This document shows, piece after piece, positions 49,909 to 57,997 of a stretch of DNA of 64,000 nucleotides. The position numbers and the translations under genes were made by a program. The stretch covers positions 1,612,001 to 1,676,000 of the forward strand of contig NZ_CP029495.1 in assembly GCF_003325475.1 (NCBI RefSeq), read 5' to 3'. The notes beneath the pieces were generated by a model that saw only the letters and a program-made list of their open reading frames with translations, made no database searches and was not told the origin of the DNA. Origin of the DNA: Chromobacterium phragmitis. GTDB taxonomy: Bacteria > Pseudomonadota > Gammaproteobacteria > Burkholderiales > Chromobacteriaceae. The number at the start of each line of letters is the position of its first letter. Positions within the stretch are counted from its first letter, which is position 1.

Positions 49909-50472
49909 ATGTCCACTCCGCTGCGCAGCCTTTTCCTCGCGTCCTTCGGCCTGCTGCTGGCCGCCTGCTCCACCACCCCGCCGCCGCAATTGACGCAGCC
50001 CGGCTGCGTTGGCGGCGTGGCGCCTCCGCCCGCCGGCATGCGCGCCGCGCAAAACGCCGAGCTGCTGGCCAAGGCGGTGGGCGTGCCCGGCAAAGGCGGC
50101 CTGTGCGAAGGCGCCGTCTATCAGCAGGACGGCGCGACTGCCGGCGCCATCGTCTACCGGGTATGGGACAGCGCCAAGCCAGGCTCCCGTCTGGGCCGCT
50201 GGTGGTCATTCCACAAGCCGCAAGGCACGGTCGCCCAATACCAGGCAGCCAACGCCATCTGCCCGGCCTGGAGCCAGCTCAACAGCGTGGTTCGTTGCCA
50301 GTTGAAAGCCGGCGCGCAAGTGGCGGTGGGCCCGGGCCAGAGCGCCGACTGCGCGCCCGATCCCGCCTTGCCGCCGTCGCCGGTCAATCAGGTATATGTT
50401 CCCAACAGCAGCCCGGACGCGATCTTGGTGGAAAACTGCGAAGACGAGGGCGCGTTCCCGGCGGCGCTGTGA
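49909..50472 (+). CDS. Putative lipoprotein
   Basis: A 187-residue protein with a lipoprotein signal (LFLASFGLLLAAC; lipobox LAAC, acylated Cys about residue 22). The mature part is rich in Pro, Gly and Cys, with four or five further cysteines (CVGG, LCEG, ICPAW, RCQLK, DCAPD) that may form disulfides in the periplasm. ATG at 49909 has a CAGGGAGA ribosome site; the frame is open further upstream but without signal sequence. No family recognised. Confidence 0.7.
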   Translation: MSTPLRSLFLASFGLLLAACSTTPPPQLTQPGCVGGVAPPPAGMRAAQNAELLAKAVGVPGKGGLCEGAVYQQDGATAGAIVYRVWDSAKPGSRLGRWWSFHKPQGTVAQYQAANAICPAWSQLNSVVRCQLKAGAQVAVGPGQSADCAPDPALPPSPVNQVYVPNSSPDAILVENCEDEGAFPAAL

Positions 50473-50484
50473 TTAGTGTGGCGC

Positions 50485-51381
50485 TCAGCCGCCGAACCAG
50501 CGGACGAAGAAGTCGATCAGGGCGCGAGACTTGGCCGGCTGCGGCGTTTTCTTGGGATACACCAGGTAGACCGGCCGCGCCGGCGTCTCCCAGCCGGCCA
50601 GCACCCGCGCCAGCCTGCCGCCTTGCAGCGCGGGCGCGGCGACGAAATCCGGCAAGCGGGCGAAACCGGCGCCCGCCTCGGCCAAGCGCTGGTTCAAACT
50701 GTAATCGCCAACCTGCAGCCAATGCGCCACCTCAACCTCCTCGGCCCGCCCATCCCGCTCGAACAGCCAGCGCGCGCCGCCATGGTAGCGGCTATGCACC
50801 ACGCAAGGCCGCCGCGCCAGGTCGGCCGGCTCGGCCGGCGCGCCGCGTTCTGCCAGCAGCGACGGCGCGGCCACCACCCAGTCGCGGGTCAGGAACAACT
50901 GGCGCGCCACCAGCTGCGGCGGCAGCGCCCGGCTGGAACGAATGGCCAGATCGAAGCCTTCTTCTTCCAAGTCCCGCTCGGCCACGCTGACGTCCAGCTC
51001 CACCGAAATGCGCGGATACTGTTGATGAAAAGCCAACAATAGTTCGGCTCCGAACGCGCCGGCGAACATCTGCGGCACCGTCAGCCTCACCGTGCCGTCC
51101 GCATCGCCGCTCAAGCCGCGCACCGCCGCGGCCGACTCCCGCAGCAAGGCCCGCAGCCGGCGGCAGTAGCCGAGATAGGCATGGCCGGCCTCGGTCAGCG
51201 TCAGCTTGCGGGTGCTGCGAAACAGCAGCTGCGCGCCCAATAGCGCCTCCAGCCGGCTCAGTTGCTTGCTGACCTGCGACTTGGAGGTGGCCAGCCGCTC
51301 CGCGGCGGCGGTGATGCTGCCCGCCTCCGCCACTTCGAGGAAGGCCAGCGCCAATTCGGACGAGGGTTCGATTGTTTCCAT
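50485..51381 (-). CDS. LysR-family transcription regulator
   Basis: A 298-residue LysR regulator. The N-terminal HTH reads ALAFLEVAEAGSITAAAERLATSKSQVSKQLSRLEALLGAQLLFR; the C-terminal substrate-binding domain follows (GTVRLTVPQMFAGAFGAELLLAF, DLAIRSSRALPPQLVARQLFLTRDWVVAAPSLL). It is divergent from the SDR gene 95 bp away, the usual arrangement of a LysR protein with its target. ATG at 51381. Confidence 0.92.
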   Translation of the reverse strand: METIEPSSELALAFLEVAEAGSITAAAERLATSKSQVSKQLSRLEALLGAQLLFRSTRKLTLTEAGHAYLGYCRRLRALLRESAAAVRGLSGDADGTVRLTVPQMFAGAFGAELLLAFHQQYPRISVELDVSVAERDLEEEGFDLAIRSSRALPPQLVARQLFLTRDWVVAAPSLLAERGAPAEPADLARRPCVVHSRYHGGARWLFERDGRAEEVEVAHWLQVGDYSLNQRLAEAGAGFARLPDFVAAPALQGGRLARVLAGWETPARPVYLVYPKKTPQPAKSRALIDFFVRWFGG

Positions 51382-51476
51382 AGTGATTCCAATGCTTCCA
51401 CGTTTGCCCAGTTTTTCCAAGCCGCGCGCGCGCCTAAGCTGGCGGCTCCTCCACTCAAAGCTGAAAGGAAAACGAG

Positions 51477-52094
51477 ATGAAGATCCTGCTGATAGGCGGC
51501 AGCGGCAATATCGGCCGCGCCATCGTCGACGAACTGGCCGGACGCCACGAAATCATCACGGCCGGCCGCCATCACGGCGATATCCAAATGGACATAGAAA
51601 ACGAGCAAAGCATCATCGAGATGTACCGCCGGCTGCCCCGGCTGGACGCGGTGGCGGTGGCCACCGGCGGCCGCAACGGCCACGTGGGGCCGCTGGCCGA
51701 GATGAGCGCCGAACGCTACCGCGTCGGCCTCGACTCCAAGCTGATGGGCCAGGTCAACGTGGTGCTGCGCGGCATCGAGAAGCTCAACGATGGCGGCTCC
51801 TTCACCCTAGTGGGCGGCGCCTGGCAGCCGCAGGCCATCGCGCCGCTGCTGAGCAACGTCTACATGGCCAACGCCGCGCTGGAGGGCTTCGTCAACGCCG
51901 CCGCGGTGGAGTTGCCGCGCGGGCTGCGCATCAATCTGGTCAGCCCCTTGCTGCTGGCGGAGTCGGAAGCGGAATACGGGCCGCTGTTCCGCGGCGTGCC
52001 ACTGGTGGAAGCGCGCCAGGCGGCGCGCGCCTATAGCCTGAGCATGGAAGGCGCGCAAACCGGCCAGACCTATCGGCTGGGTCGATTCGACTGA
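51477..52094 (+). CDS. Short-chain dehydrogenase/reductase
   Basis: A 205-residue NAD(P)-binding SDR. The nucleotide-binding motif GGSGNIGRAI is at residues 8-17, and the catalytic region has S in LVGGAW and Y in NVYMANAALEG (YxxxN instead of the usual YxxxK), so catalysis may differ from classical SDRs. It is short, of the YjgI/quinone-reductase-like SDR type. AAAACGAG ribosome-site region upstream. Probable target of the divergent LysR regulator. Confidence 0.82.
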   Translation: MKILLIGGSGNIGRAIVDELAGRHEIITAGRHHGDIQMDIENEQSIIEMYRRLPRLDAVAVATGGRNGHVGPLAEMSAERYRVGLDSKLMGQVNVVLRGIEKLNDGGSFTLVGGAWQPQAIAPLLSNVYMANAALEGFVNAAAVELPRGLRINLVSPLLLAESEAEYGPLFRGVPLVEARQAARAYSLSMEGAQTGQTYRLGRFD

Positions 52095-52136
52095 CGCCCG
52101 CCGCCGGCCGGGCGGCATCGCCCGGGACTGTCCACC

Positions 52137-52877
52137 TCAGGATGCCGCGGACAAGCGGCCGCAGGTCTCGCCGATGCCGCCTTGAACGCAAAGATCGAAC
52201 AAGGCGTCGAAGCGGGTCGGCGTGTAATTGATCAGCGCGCAGGGAATGCCGGCCTGCGCCGCCTCCACCGGAATCAAGTTGACCGGAGACACCTCCAGCG
52301 ACGATCCCATCACCAGCAGCAGATCGGCGTTCAGCGCCGCCTGGAACGCCACGTCGATCAAGGGCACCGCCTCGCCGTACAGCACCACGTCCGGCTTCAG
52401 CGCCGCCCCGCAGCGGCGGCATAGCGGCAGTTCGTGCTGCTGCACATAGTCCAGCCCATGCGGCGCGCGGCAGTCCGGACAGCTGGCGGTCAACAAGGTG
52501 CCGTGCAGCTCCAGCACGCGCCGGTTGCCGGCGCGGCCGTGCAGGCCGTCTATGTTTTGGGTGAGGATGGTGACTTCCTTGCCGTCCGCCTCCAGCGCGG
52601 CGAGATAGCGGTGGCCGGCGTTGGGCTGGTAACCGCCCACCAGCTTGATGCGGAAGATGTCGCGGAAGACGCGCCAGAAGCCGGCGGGATCGCGGCGGAA
52701 GTAGTCGATGGAGATCGCCTCGGCCAAGCTCATGTCCTTGGACCACAGGCCATTGGCGGAGCGGAAATCGGGGATGCCGGATTCGGTGCTCATGCCGGCG
52801 CCGGTCAGCACCGCGATGCGGTTCGCTCCGTCCACCAACTGCCGCAGGTACTGCAATTGCTGCTCTGTCGCGCCCAT
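52137..52877 (-). CDS. NAD-dependent protein deacylase (sirtuin)
   Basis: A 246-residue Sir2-family enzyme that removes acyl groups from lysine using NAD. GAGMSTESGIPDFRS (about 25-39), QNIDGLHGRAG with the catalytic His in LELHGTL, a zinc site CPDC...CRRCG, and the GSSLEVSPVNLIP and INYTPT motifs are all present. ATG at 52877. It is close to the MazG-like gene on the same strand but has its own leader. Confidence 0.93.
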   Translation of the reverse strand: MGATEQQLQYLRQLVDGANRIAVLTGAGMSTESGIPDFRSANGLWSKDMSLAEAISIDYFRRDPAGFWRVFRDIFRIKLVGGYQPNAGHRYLAALEADGKEVTILTQNIDGLHGRAGNRRVLELHGTLLTASCPDCRAPHGLDYVQQHELPLCRRCGAALKPDVVLYGEAVPLIDVAFQAALNADLLLVMGSSLEVSPVNLIPVEAAQAGIPCALINYTPTRFDALFDLCVQGGIGETCGRLSAAS

Positions 52878-52926
52878 TCACCGCATCCTTGCCGCCGGCC
52901 ACACCATGGCCACTATAGCGTAAGGG

Positions 52927-53259
52927 TCAAGGCGCAGGATATTTTATTGCATTCTTGACCATCTTATCTCGAACGGCCTCATCCAGATCCACGCCCGTCA
53001 CCATCGCCAACCGCGTCAAATACAACAACACGTCGGCGATCTCCTCCTGCAGATGGATGAATGCGGCGGGATCGTCGCGCAGCCGAGCGGCCGCGTCGTC
53101 GTCCAGCCACTGGAAGATCTCGGCCAGTTCGCCCACTTCGCCCACCAGCGCCAGCAGCAGATTGCGCGGCGAGTGGTGGCGGTTCCAATCGCGCGCGTCG
53201 GCGAAGCGCTGCAACGCGTCGGTCAAGCCGCGGGTGTCGATCAATGTTTCATCATTCAT
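52927..53259 (-). CDS. MazG-like nucleotide pyrophosphohydrolase
   Basis: A 110-residue all-helical NTP pyrophosphatase of the dCTPase/iMazG type. The family motifs FADARDWNRHHSPRNLLLALVGEVGELAEIFQW (ExxE) and EEIADVLLYLTRLA (ExxD) give the Mg-binding acidic residues. Such enzymes remove non-canonical dNTPs. ATG at 53259; a parS-like site lies 12 bp upstream of the start. Confidence 0.9.
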   Translation of the reverse strand: MNDETLIDTRGLTDALQRFADARDWNRHHSPRNLLLALVGEVGELAEIFQWLDDDAAARLRDDPAAFIHLQEEIADVLLYLTRLAMVTGVDLDEAVRDKMVKNAIKYPAP

Positions 53260-53270
53260 GCCATCGCTCC

Positions 53271-53286
53271 GGTTTCACGTGGAACA
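53271..53286 (-). other. parS-like ParB-binding site 6
   Basis: GGTTTCACGTGGAACA, whose complement TGTTCCACGTGAAACC matches TGTTNCACGTGAAACA at 15 of 16 positions. It lies in the short region upstream of the MazG-like gene. Confidence 0.75.
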
Positions 53287-53340
53287 TCAGTGGTTTGTCG
53301 CCGCGGATTCCGCCATTCGGCATCACGGCGCCTGTCGGGT

Positions 53341-54942
53341 TCAAGCCAGTATCTTGCGCGCCGCCCGCTCGCCCCACCACGCCGCCTCCTCGAACAGCGA
53401 CAGGCCGCTGAGATCGGAGTGGGCGAACAACAGCGGGCCATCCGCCTCCCGCAGCGCCAGCAAGCCGGGGTTGGACAGGAAGCCGGGCGCGGGACTGGCC
53501 ATCGCGTGGCCGCGCAGCGTCATTTCCGCCTGCCGCAGGTTCTTGCGGAAACGCCAGCCATACACCTCGGACAGATCGGCGGCGGCGAGGTCGAACAGCG
53601 CGTCGGAGTCGGCCCGCTCCAGCCAGCGCCGCGCGGCCATGGGGTCGCCGCCGGCGAAGGCGTGATAGGCGGTGAACACGCTGCGCTCCGGCTTGGCGGC
53701 GCGGATCAGCTGATGGGTGGACACCACGAAGCCCAGGCTTTGGCTGCCGTAGACCACATTATCCCAAGCCAGCGGCATGTCATGCGGTTCTTCGGGAAAG
53801 CGGTCGATCAGAAAATTGGCCGTCAGCCACGACGCGCGCGGCGGCAAATGGCGAGATTGAAAGCCCAGGGACGGCAAAGCGTCGCACAGATGCGCGGCGA
53901 CGAACAAGGGCGTCGCCACGACCACTCGCTCGGCGCTCAGCCGCCGGCTGCCCCCCTGCCCGTCCAGGTAATCCACCTCGGCCCGCCCTCGTCTCTCCCT
54001 TATCCTCCAGGCCGCGCCATCCAGCTGCCGCGCCGCGCCGATGCGCGCGCGCATGTGGCGCATCACCGGGTTCAATCCATCCGGCCAAGTCAGCACCGCG
54101 CCTTCCTCGGCATTGGCGGCCAGGCCGCCCCGGCTGCAGAAATAATGCAGGCCGGCCCAGGCGGACACCTGCGCCGGCCGTGCGCCGTAATCGTCGCGGC
54201 AGCAATAGTCCAGATACCAGCGCAGGCCGGGCGCGCGGTAGCCGTTGGCGTCCAGCCAGGCGGCGAAGCTGATCCGGTCCAGCGCGGTCCAGGCCGGATC
54301 GCGCGAGGACAGCGCCAGCGGAATGCAGAAGGCCTTGCGCCCGTCCGCGCCGCGCGCCGCGCGCAGCCGGCCCATCTCGGCCAGGAAGCGCGCCTGCTCC
54401 GCCAATTCCGCCTTGCCCATGCCCAGCCTGGGCAGCAGGCCTTCCTGCCAGCGGCCATCCCGCCACAGCCGCTCGTCCGGCGCGTGCACCGTCACCCGCT
54501 CGTCGAAGCGCGGCCGCTCGGCGTAGGGGGCCGCCTCGATCACGCCCATCTCGGCCAACAGCTCGCGCACATGGGTCGATTCCCGCGACGGCAGCGGCAG
54601 ATAGTGGGCTCCAGTCGGATAGCGGCATTCGCCGAAGGCGCCGCCGGCGGCGTTGCCGTCCGGCTCCGGACCGTTCAGCACCAGCACGTCGTCCAGGCCT
54701 TCCTTGCGCAAGCGCCAGGCGGCGAACAAGCCGGCGGCCCCGCTGCCCACCACCGCTACCCGGCAGCGCCGCTCGCCCGCCGGTTCAGGCGGCGTCAGCC
54801 CGGCGCGCAGGCGGTGGCCCTCGTCCATGCCGGGCCGGTTGAGCCGGACCGGCAGGCCCAGCCGCAACACCCGCTCGCAGCCTTGCATCAAGGGCAGTCC
54901 GGCCAGCGCCGCCGCCAACCGCAACACCTCGCGCCGCCGCAT
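53341..54942 (-). CDS. FAD-dependent amine-oxidase-like protein
   Basis: A 533-residue flavoprotein. The start MRRREVLRLAAALAGLPLMQGC looks like a Tat or lipoprotein signal with a Cys at residue 22. The FAD motif VAVVGSGAAGLFAAWRLRKEG (about 61-81) and a C-terminal DGPLLFAHSDLSGLSLFEEA segment fit the amine-oxidase/protoporphyrinogen-oxidase fold. It overlaps the spermidine-synthase-like gene by ATGA, so the two are one operon. A polyamine oxidase role is an inference from this coupling. Confidence 0.75.
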   Translation of the reverse strand: MRRREVLRLAAALAGLPLMQGCERVLRLGLPVRLNRPGMDEGHRLRAGLTPPEPAGERRCRVAVVGSGAAGLFAAWRLRKEGLDDVLVLNGPEPDGNAAGGAFGECRYPTGAHYLPLPSRESTHVRELLAEMGVIEAAPYAERPRFDERVTVHAPDERLWRDGRWQEGLLPRLGMGKAELAEQARFLAEMGRLRAARGADGRKAFCIPLALSSRDPAWTALDRISFAAWLDANGYRAPGLRWYLDYCCRDDYGARPAQVSAWAGLHYFCSRGGLAANAEEGAVLTWPDGLNPVMRHMRARIGAARQLDGAAWRIRERRGRAEVDYLDGQGGSRRLSAERVVVATPLFVAAHLCDALPSLGFQSRHLPPRASWLTANFLIDRFPEEPHDMPLAWDNVVYGSQSLGFVVSTHQLIRAAKPERSVFTAYHAFAGGDPMAARRWLERADSDALFDLAAADLSEVYGWRFRKNLRQAEMTLRGHAMASPAPGFLSNPGLLALREADGPLLFAHSDLSGLSLFEEAAWWGERAARKILA

Positions 54943-56453
54943 CAACGCAGCACCTGCGACCAGTCTTGCTCGAAGTAATGCACCAGTTGCTGGTTGTTCA
55001 GCTCGTTGGGTTTCACGTCCCAGCGCCGCATGTCGGGGGGGAAGAAGAACATCTGGCGCGTGGTTTCTTTGTCCAGGAAGCGCAGCGGCACCGGGAAGCG
55101 CTCCGGCGGCGCATAGCCCGGCCGCTTGGCGGCGATGATGAAGCCCCACTCGCCGAAGGACGGCACGTAGACATGGTAGGGCGTGGTATGGAAGCCGGCC
55201 TCGCGCAGCGTGGCGTCCACGCTCCAGTAAGAACGCGGCGCGTTGTACGGCGAAGTGGACTGCACCACCGCCAGGCCGTTTTCGGCCAGGTGGCGCGCCA
55301 GCAGCCGGTATATCGGCGTCGAATACAGCTTGCCCAACGCGAAGTTGGATGGATCGGGGAAGTCGACGATCACCGCGTCGTAGCTGCCCTCATGGTGTTC
55401 CAGCCAGCGCGCGGCGTCGTCGTTGACCACGGTCACGCGCTTGTCGGCCAGCGAGCCCTTGTTCAGCGCCAGCAGCGGCTCGGAGCGGCTGAACAGCCGC
55501 GTCATCGCCGGGTCCAGGTCCACCAGGGTGACATGGACGATGCCGGGATATTTCAGGATTTCGCGCACCGCCAGGCCATCGCCGCCGCCCAGCACCAGCA
55601 CGTTGCGCGCCCATGGCAGCCGCGCCAGCACCGGATGCACCAATGCCTCGTGGTAGCGGTACTCGTCGCGGCTGGAGAACTGCAGATTGCCGTTGATGTA
55701 CAGCCGCATGTCGTTCTTCCACTTGGTGATCACCAGCCGCTGGTAGGGCGTGGTCTCGGCATGGATGATCTCGTCGCCGTACACCGCCTTCTCGCTCCAG
55801 TCGGTCAGCCGGTCCGAGGTGGCGAACATCGCCCCCAGGATCAGCAGCACCACGCCGCTGCGCGCCAGCTGCAGTCCGGGCCGGGCCAGCTCGCGCTTGA
55901 AGCTGTGGCAGGCCCACAGCGCCACCCCGGCGTTGAGCAGGCCGAACAGCAGCGCGCTGCGCGCCAGGCCCAGCTTGGGCGCCAGCAACAGCGGAAACAG
56001 CAGCGACACCGCCAACGCGCCCAGGTAATCGAAGGTGAGCACCCGGCTCACCAGGTCGGCGAAGTCGGTCTGGCGCTGGTTCAGCACCCGCATCACCAGC
56101 GGGATCTCCATGCCCACCAGCACGCCTATCGAGAACACCAGCGCGTACAACACCAGCCGGAACGGCTCGCCGGCCAGCGCGAACACCACGAACAGCAGCG
56201 AGGCCGACACGCCGCCGATCAGGCCCACCAGCAGCTCGATCTCGACGAAGGCGTCCAGCAGCCGCTCCTCCTTCACGTATTTGGACAAATGGGAGCCGGC
56301 GCCCATCGCGAACAAGTAACAGCCTATGATGGAAGAGAACTGCAGCACGGTGTCGCCCAGCAGGTAGCTGGCCAGCGCGCCGGTGATCAGTTCGTAGGCG
56401 AGGCCGCAGGAGGCGACGATGAAGACGGAGAGGATCAGCAGGCGGTTGCGCAT
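54942..56453 (-). CDS. Membrane-bound spermidine-synthase-like protein
   Basis: A 503-residue protein. Residues about 1-220 contain seven membrane helices (LLILSVFIVASCGLAYEL, FSIGVLVGMEIPLVM and others). The C-terminal domain is an aminopropyltransferase fold: LVLGGGDGLAVREILKYPG (about 305-323), VDLDPAMTRL, DAVIVDFPDPSNF and LYSTPIYRLLARHL. ATG at 56453 chosen because a TATAAT on the minus strand lies about 30 bases upstream. It is divergent from the DUF350-SPFH-DUF4178-AdoMetDC genes. Whether the product is spermidine or another aminopropyl compound is unknown. Confidence 0.85.
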   Translation of the reverse strand: MRNRLLILSVFIVASCGLAYELITGALASYLLGDTVLQFSSIIGCYLFAMGAGSHLSKYVKEERLLDAFVEIELLVGLIGGVSASLLFVVFALAGEPFRLVLYALVFSIGVLVGMEIPLVMRVLNQRQTDFADLVSRVLTFDYLGALAVSLLFPLLLAPKLGLARSALLFGLLNAGVALWACHSFKRELARPGLQLARSGVVLLILGAMFATSDRLTDWSEKAVYGDEIIHAETTPYQRLVITKWKNDMRLYINGNLQFSSRDEYRYHEALVHPVLARLPWARNVLVLGGGDGLAVREILKYPGIVHVTLVDLDPAMTRLFSRSEPLLALNKGSLADKRVTVVNDDAARWLEHHEGSYDAVIVDFPDPSNFALGKLYSTPIYRLLARHLAENGLAVVQSTSPYNAPRSYWSVDATLREAGFHTTPYHVYVPSFGEWGFIIAAKRPGYAPPERFPVPLRFLDKETTRQMFFFPPDMRRWDVKPNELNNQQLVHYFEQDWSQVLR

Positions 56454-56514
56454 CGAATTGTCATTGCGGGTAAAATAGCCGTCATTATATGCCCTAGCCT
56501 GCGAGGACACCGTT
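56454..56514. promoter_or_regulatory. Divergent promoter region of the polyamine/SPFH cluster
   Basis: Only 61 bp separate the two divergent operons. A perfect TATAAT is read on the minus strand (complement of 56484-56489); plus-strand candidates TAAAAT and TTATAT are also present. No -35 is convincing. The close arrangement suggests shared control. Confidence 0.45.
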
Positions 56515-56916
56515 ATGTTTGCCGGACTCCTGCCCGCCTTCCTGGCCTATCTGACCTACCTCGGCAGCGGCCTGGCGCTGCTGGCGCTGTTCGCCTGGCT
56601 GTACTGCAAAATCACGCCGCTGGACGAATTGAAGCTGATCCGCGACCACGGCCACGCCGCAGCCGTCTCCTTCGCCGGCGCCCTGCTCGGCTTTTCGCTG
56701 ACGCTGGCTTCCAGCGCCTGGCACCTCAACGACTGGCAAAGCTTCATGACCTGGGCGCTGCTGGCGATGCTGGTGCAAATCCTGGTCCACCTGGTGGTGG
56801 CGCGCTGTCTGAAGGACCTGACCCGCGCGCTGATAGACAATAACCTGGCCATGGGCATCCTGGCCGGGTCCATCCACTTGGCGGTCGGCTTGGTCAACGC
56901 GGGCAGCCTGTCCTGA
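56515..56916 (+). CDS. DUF350 membrane protein
   Basis: A 133-residue inner-membrane protein with four helices in two repeats (LLPAFLAYLTYLGSGLALLALFAWLY; AAAVSFAGALLGFSLTLASS; FMTWALLAMLVQILVHLVVARCL; MGILAGSIHLAVGLVNAGSL), matching the DUF350 family (E. coli YjfL). In many bacteria DUF350 genes sit with spermidine-synthase, AdoMetDC and PspA/SPFH-type genes, exactly as here. ATG at 56515 has GAGGA. Confidence 0.85.
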   Translation: MFAGLLPAFLAYLTYLGSGLALLALFAWLYCKITPLDELKLIRDHGHAAAVSFAGALLGFSLTLASSAWHLNDWQSFMTWALLAMLVQILVHLVVARCLKDLTRALIDNNLAMGILAGSIHLAVGLVNAGSLS

Positions 56917-56948
56917 CGCCGCGTCCATTCATTTGACGGAGTAGCAAA

Positions 56949-57989
56949 ATGAGCCTGATGTCTTTCATCCAGAAACAGTTCATCGACATCCTGGAGTGGC
57001 AGGAGGACGAGGACGGCGTGCTGGCCTGGTGTTATCCGATGCAGGACAACGAAATCCAGTACGGCGCCAGCCTCACCGTGCGCGAGTCGCAAATGGCGGT
57101 GTTCGTCAACGAAGGCAAGATCGCCGACGTATTCGGCCCCGGCATGTACAAGCTCACCACCCAGACGCTGCCGGTGCTCACCTACCTGAAGAACTGGGAC
57201 AAGCTGTTCGAATCGCCCTTCAAGTCCGACGTCTACTTCTTCAGCACCCGGGTGCAGCTCGGCCGCAAATGGGGCACCGCCCAGCCGGTGACCATACGCG
57301 ACAGCGACTTCGGCATGGTGCGGCTGCGCGCCTTCGGCATCTATTCCTACCGCATCGCCGATCCCAGAACCTTCTACACCGAGGTCAGCGGCACCCGCGA
57401 ACTGTACACCTGCGACGACATGGAGCAGCAGCTGCGCAACCAGGTGATCGCCACCATGACCACCACGCTGGGCGGCAGCGGCGTGCCCTTCCTCGACATG
57501 GCCGGCAACCAGGGCCTGATGGGCGAGAAGATACGCGAATCGCTGCTGGCGGTGTTCCAGCGCTACGGCCTGGCGCTGGACAGCTTCGCGGTGGAGAACA
57601 TCTCGCTGCCGGAAGAGCTGCAGAAGGCCATAGACAAGCGCATCGCGATGGGCATGGCCGGCGACCTCAACCAGTACACCCGCTACCAGGCGGCGGAAAG
57701 CCTGCCGCTGGCCGCGCAGAACGAAGGCGGCCTCGCCTCGCTCGGCGCCGGCCTGGCGGCGGGCGTCGGCGTCGGCCAGCTGATGGGCCAGGCGCTGCAA
57801 CAGGGCCTGCAGCAACCGGCGCCGGCCCAGCCCGCCCCGGCCGCGGCACCGCAGGAAGCCGCCGCGCCCGCCGGCGACAACCCGCAGGCCAAGCTGGCCC
57901 AGCTCAAGGCCCTGCTCGATCAAGGCCTGATCACCCAGGCCGACTACGACGCCGCCAAGGCCGACGTGCTGAAGAAACTGGTGGGTTAA
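56949..57989 (+). CDS. SPFH-domain protein with C-terminal SHOCT domain
   Basis: A 346-residue cytoplasmic SPFH/band-7 protein of the YdjI type, which scaffolds membrane assemblies. WQEDEDGVLAWCYP and ESQMAVFVNEGKIADVFGPGMY open the domain, then LTYLKNWDKLFESPFKSDVYFFS and the SPFH core to about residue 240. A Pro/Ala-rich linker (280-310) leads to a SHOCT domain (LAQLKALLDQGLITQADYDAAKADVLKKL). Relatives occur next to phage-shock-type genes. GGAG ribosome site. Confidence 0.87.
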   Translation: MSLMSFIQKQFIDILEWQEDEDGVLAWCYPMQDNEIQYGASLTVRESQMAVFVNEGKIADVFGPGMYKLTTQTLPVLTYLKNWDKLFESPFKSDVYFFSTRVQLGRKWGTAQPVTIRDSDFGMVRLRAFGIYSYRIADPRTFYTEVSGTRELYTCDDMEQQLRNQVIATMTTTLGGSGVPFLDMAGNQGLMGEKIRESLLAVFQRYGLALDSFAVENISLPEELQKAIDKRIAMGMAGDLNQYTRYQAAESLPLAAQNEGGLASLGAGLAAGVGVGQLMGQALQQGLQQPAPAQPAPAAAPQEAAAPAGDNPQAKLAQLKALLDQGLITQADYDAAKADVLKKLVG

Positions 57990-57997
57990 GCCGACGC

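Noticed and set aside
6171..53286. CACGTG motifs as LuxR- or bHLH-type operators
   Set aside because: The conserved part extends to 14-16 bp matching parS, and four of six copies lie inside coding sequence far from promoters.
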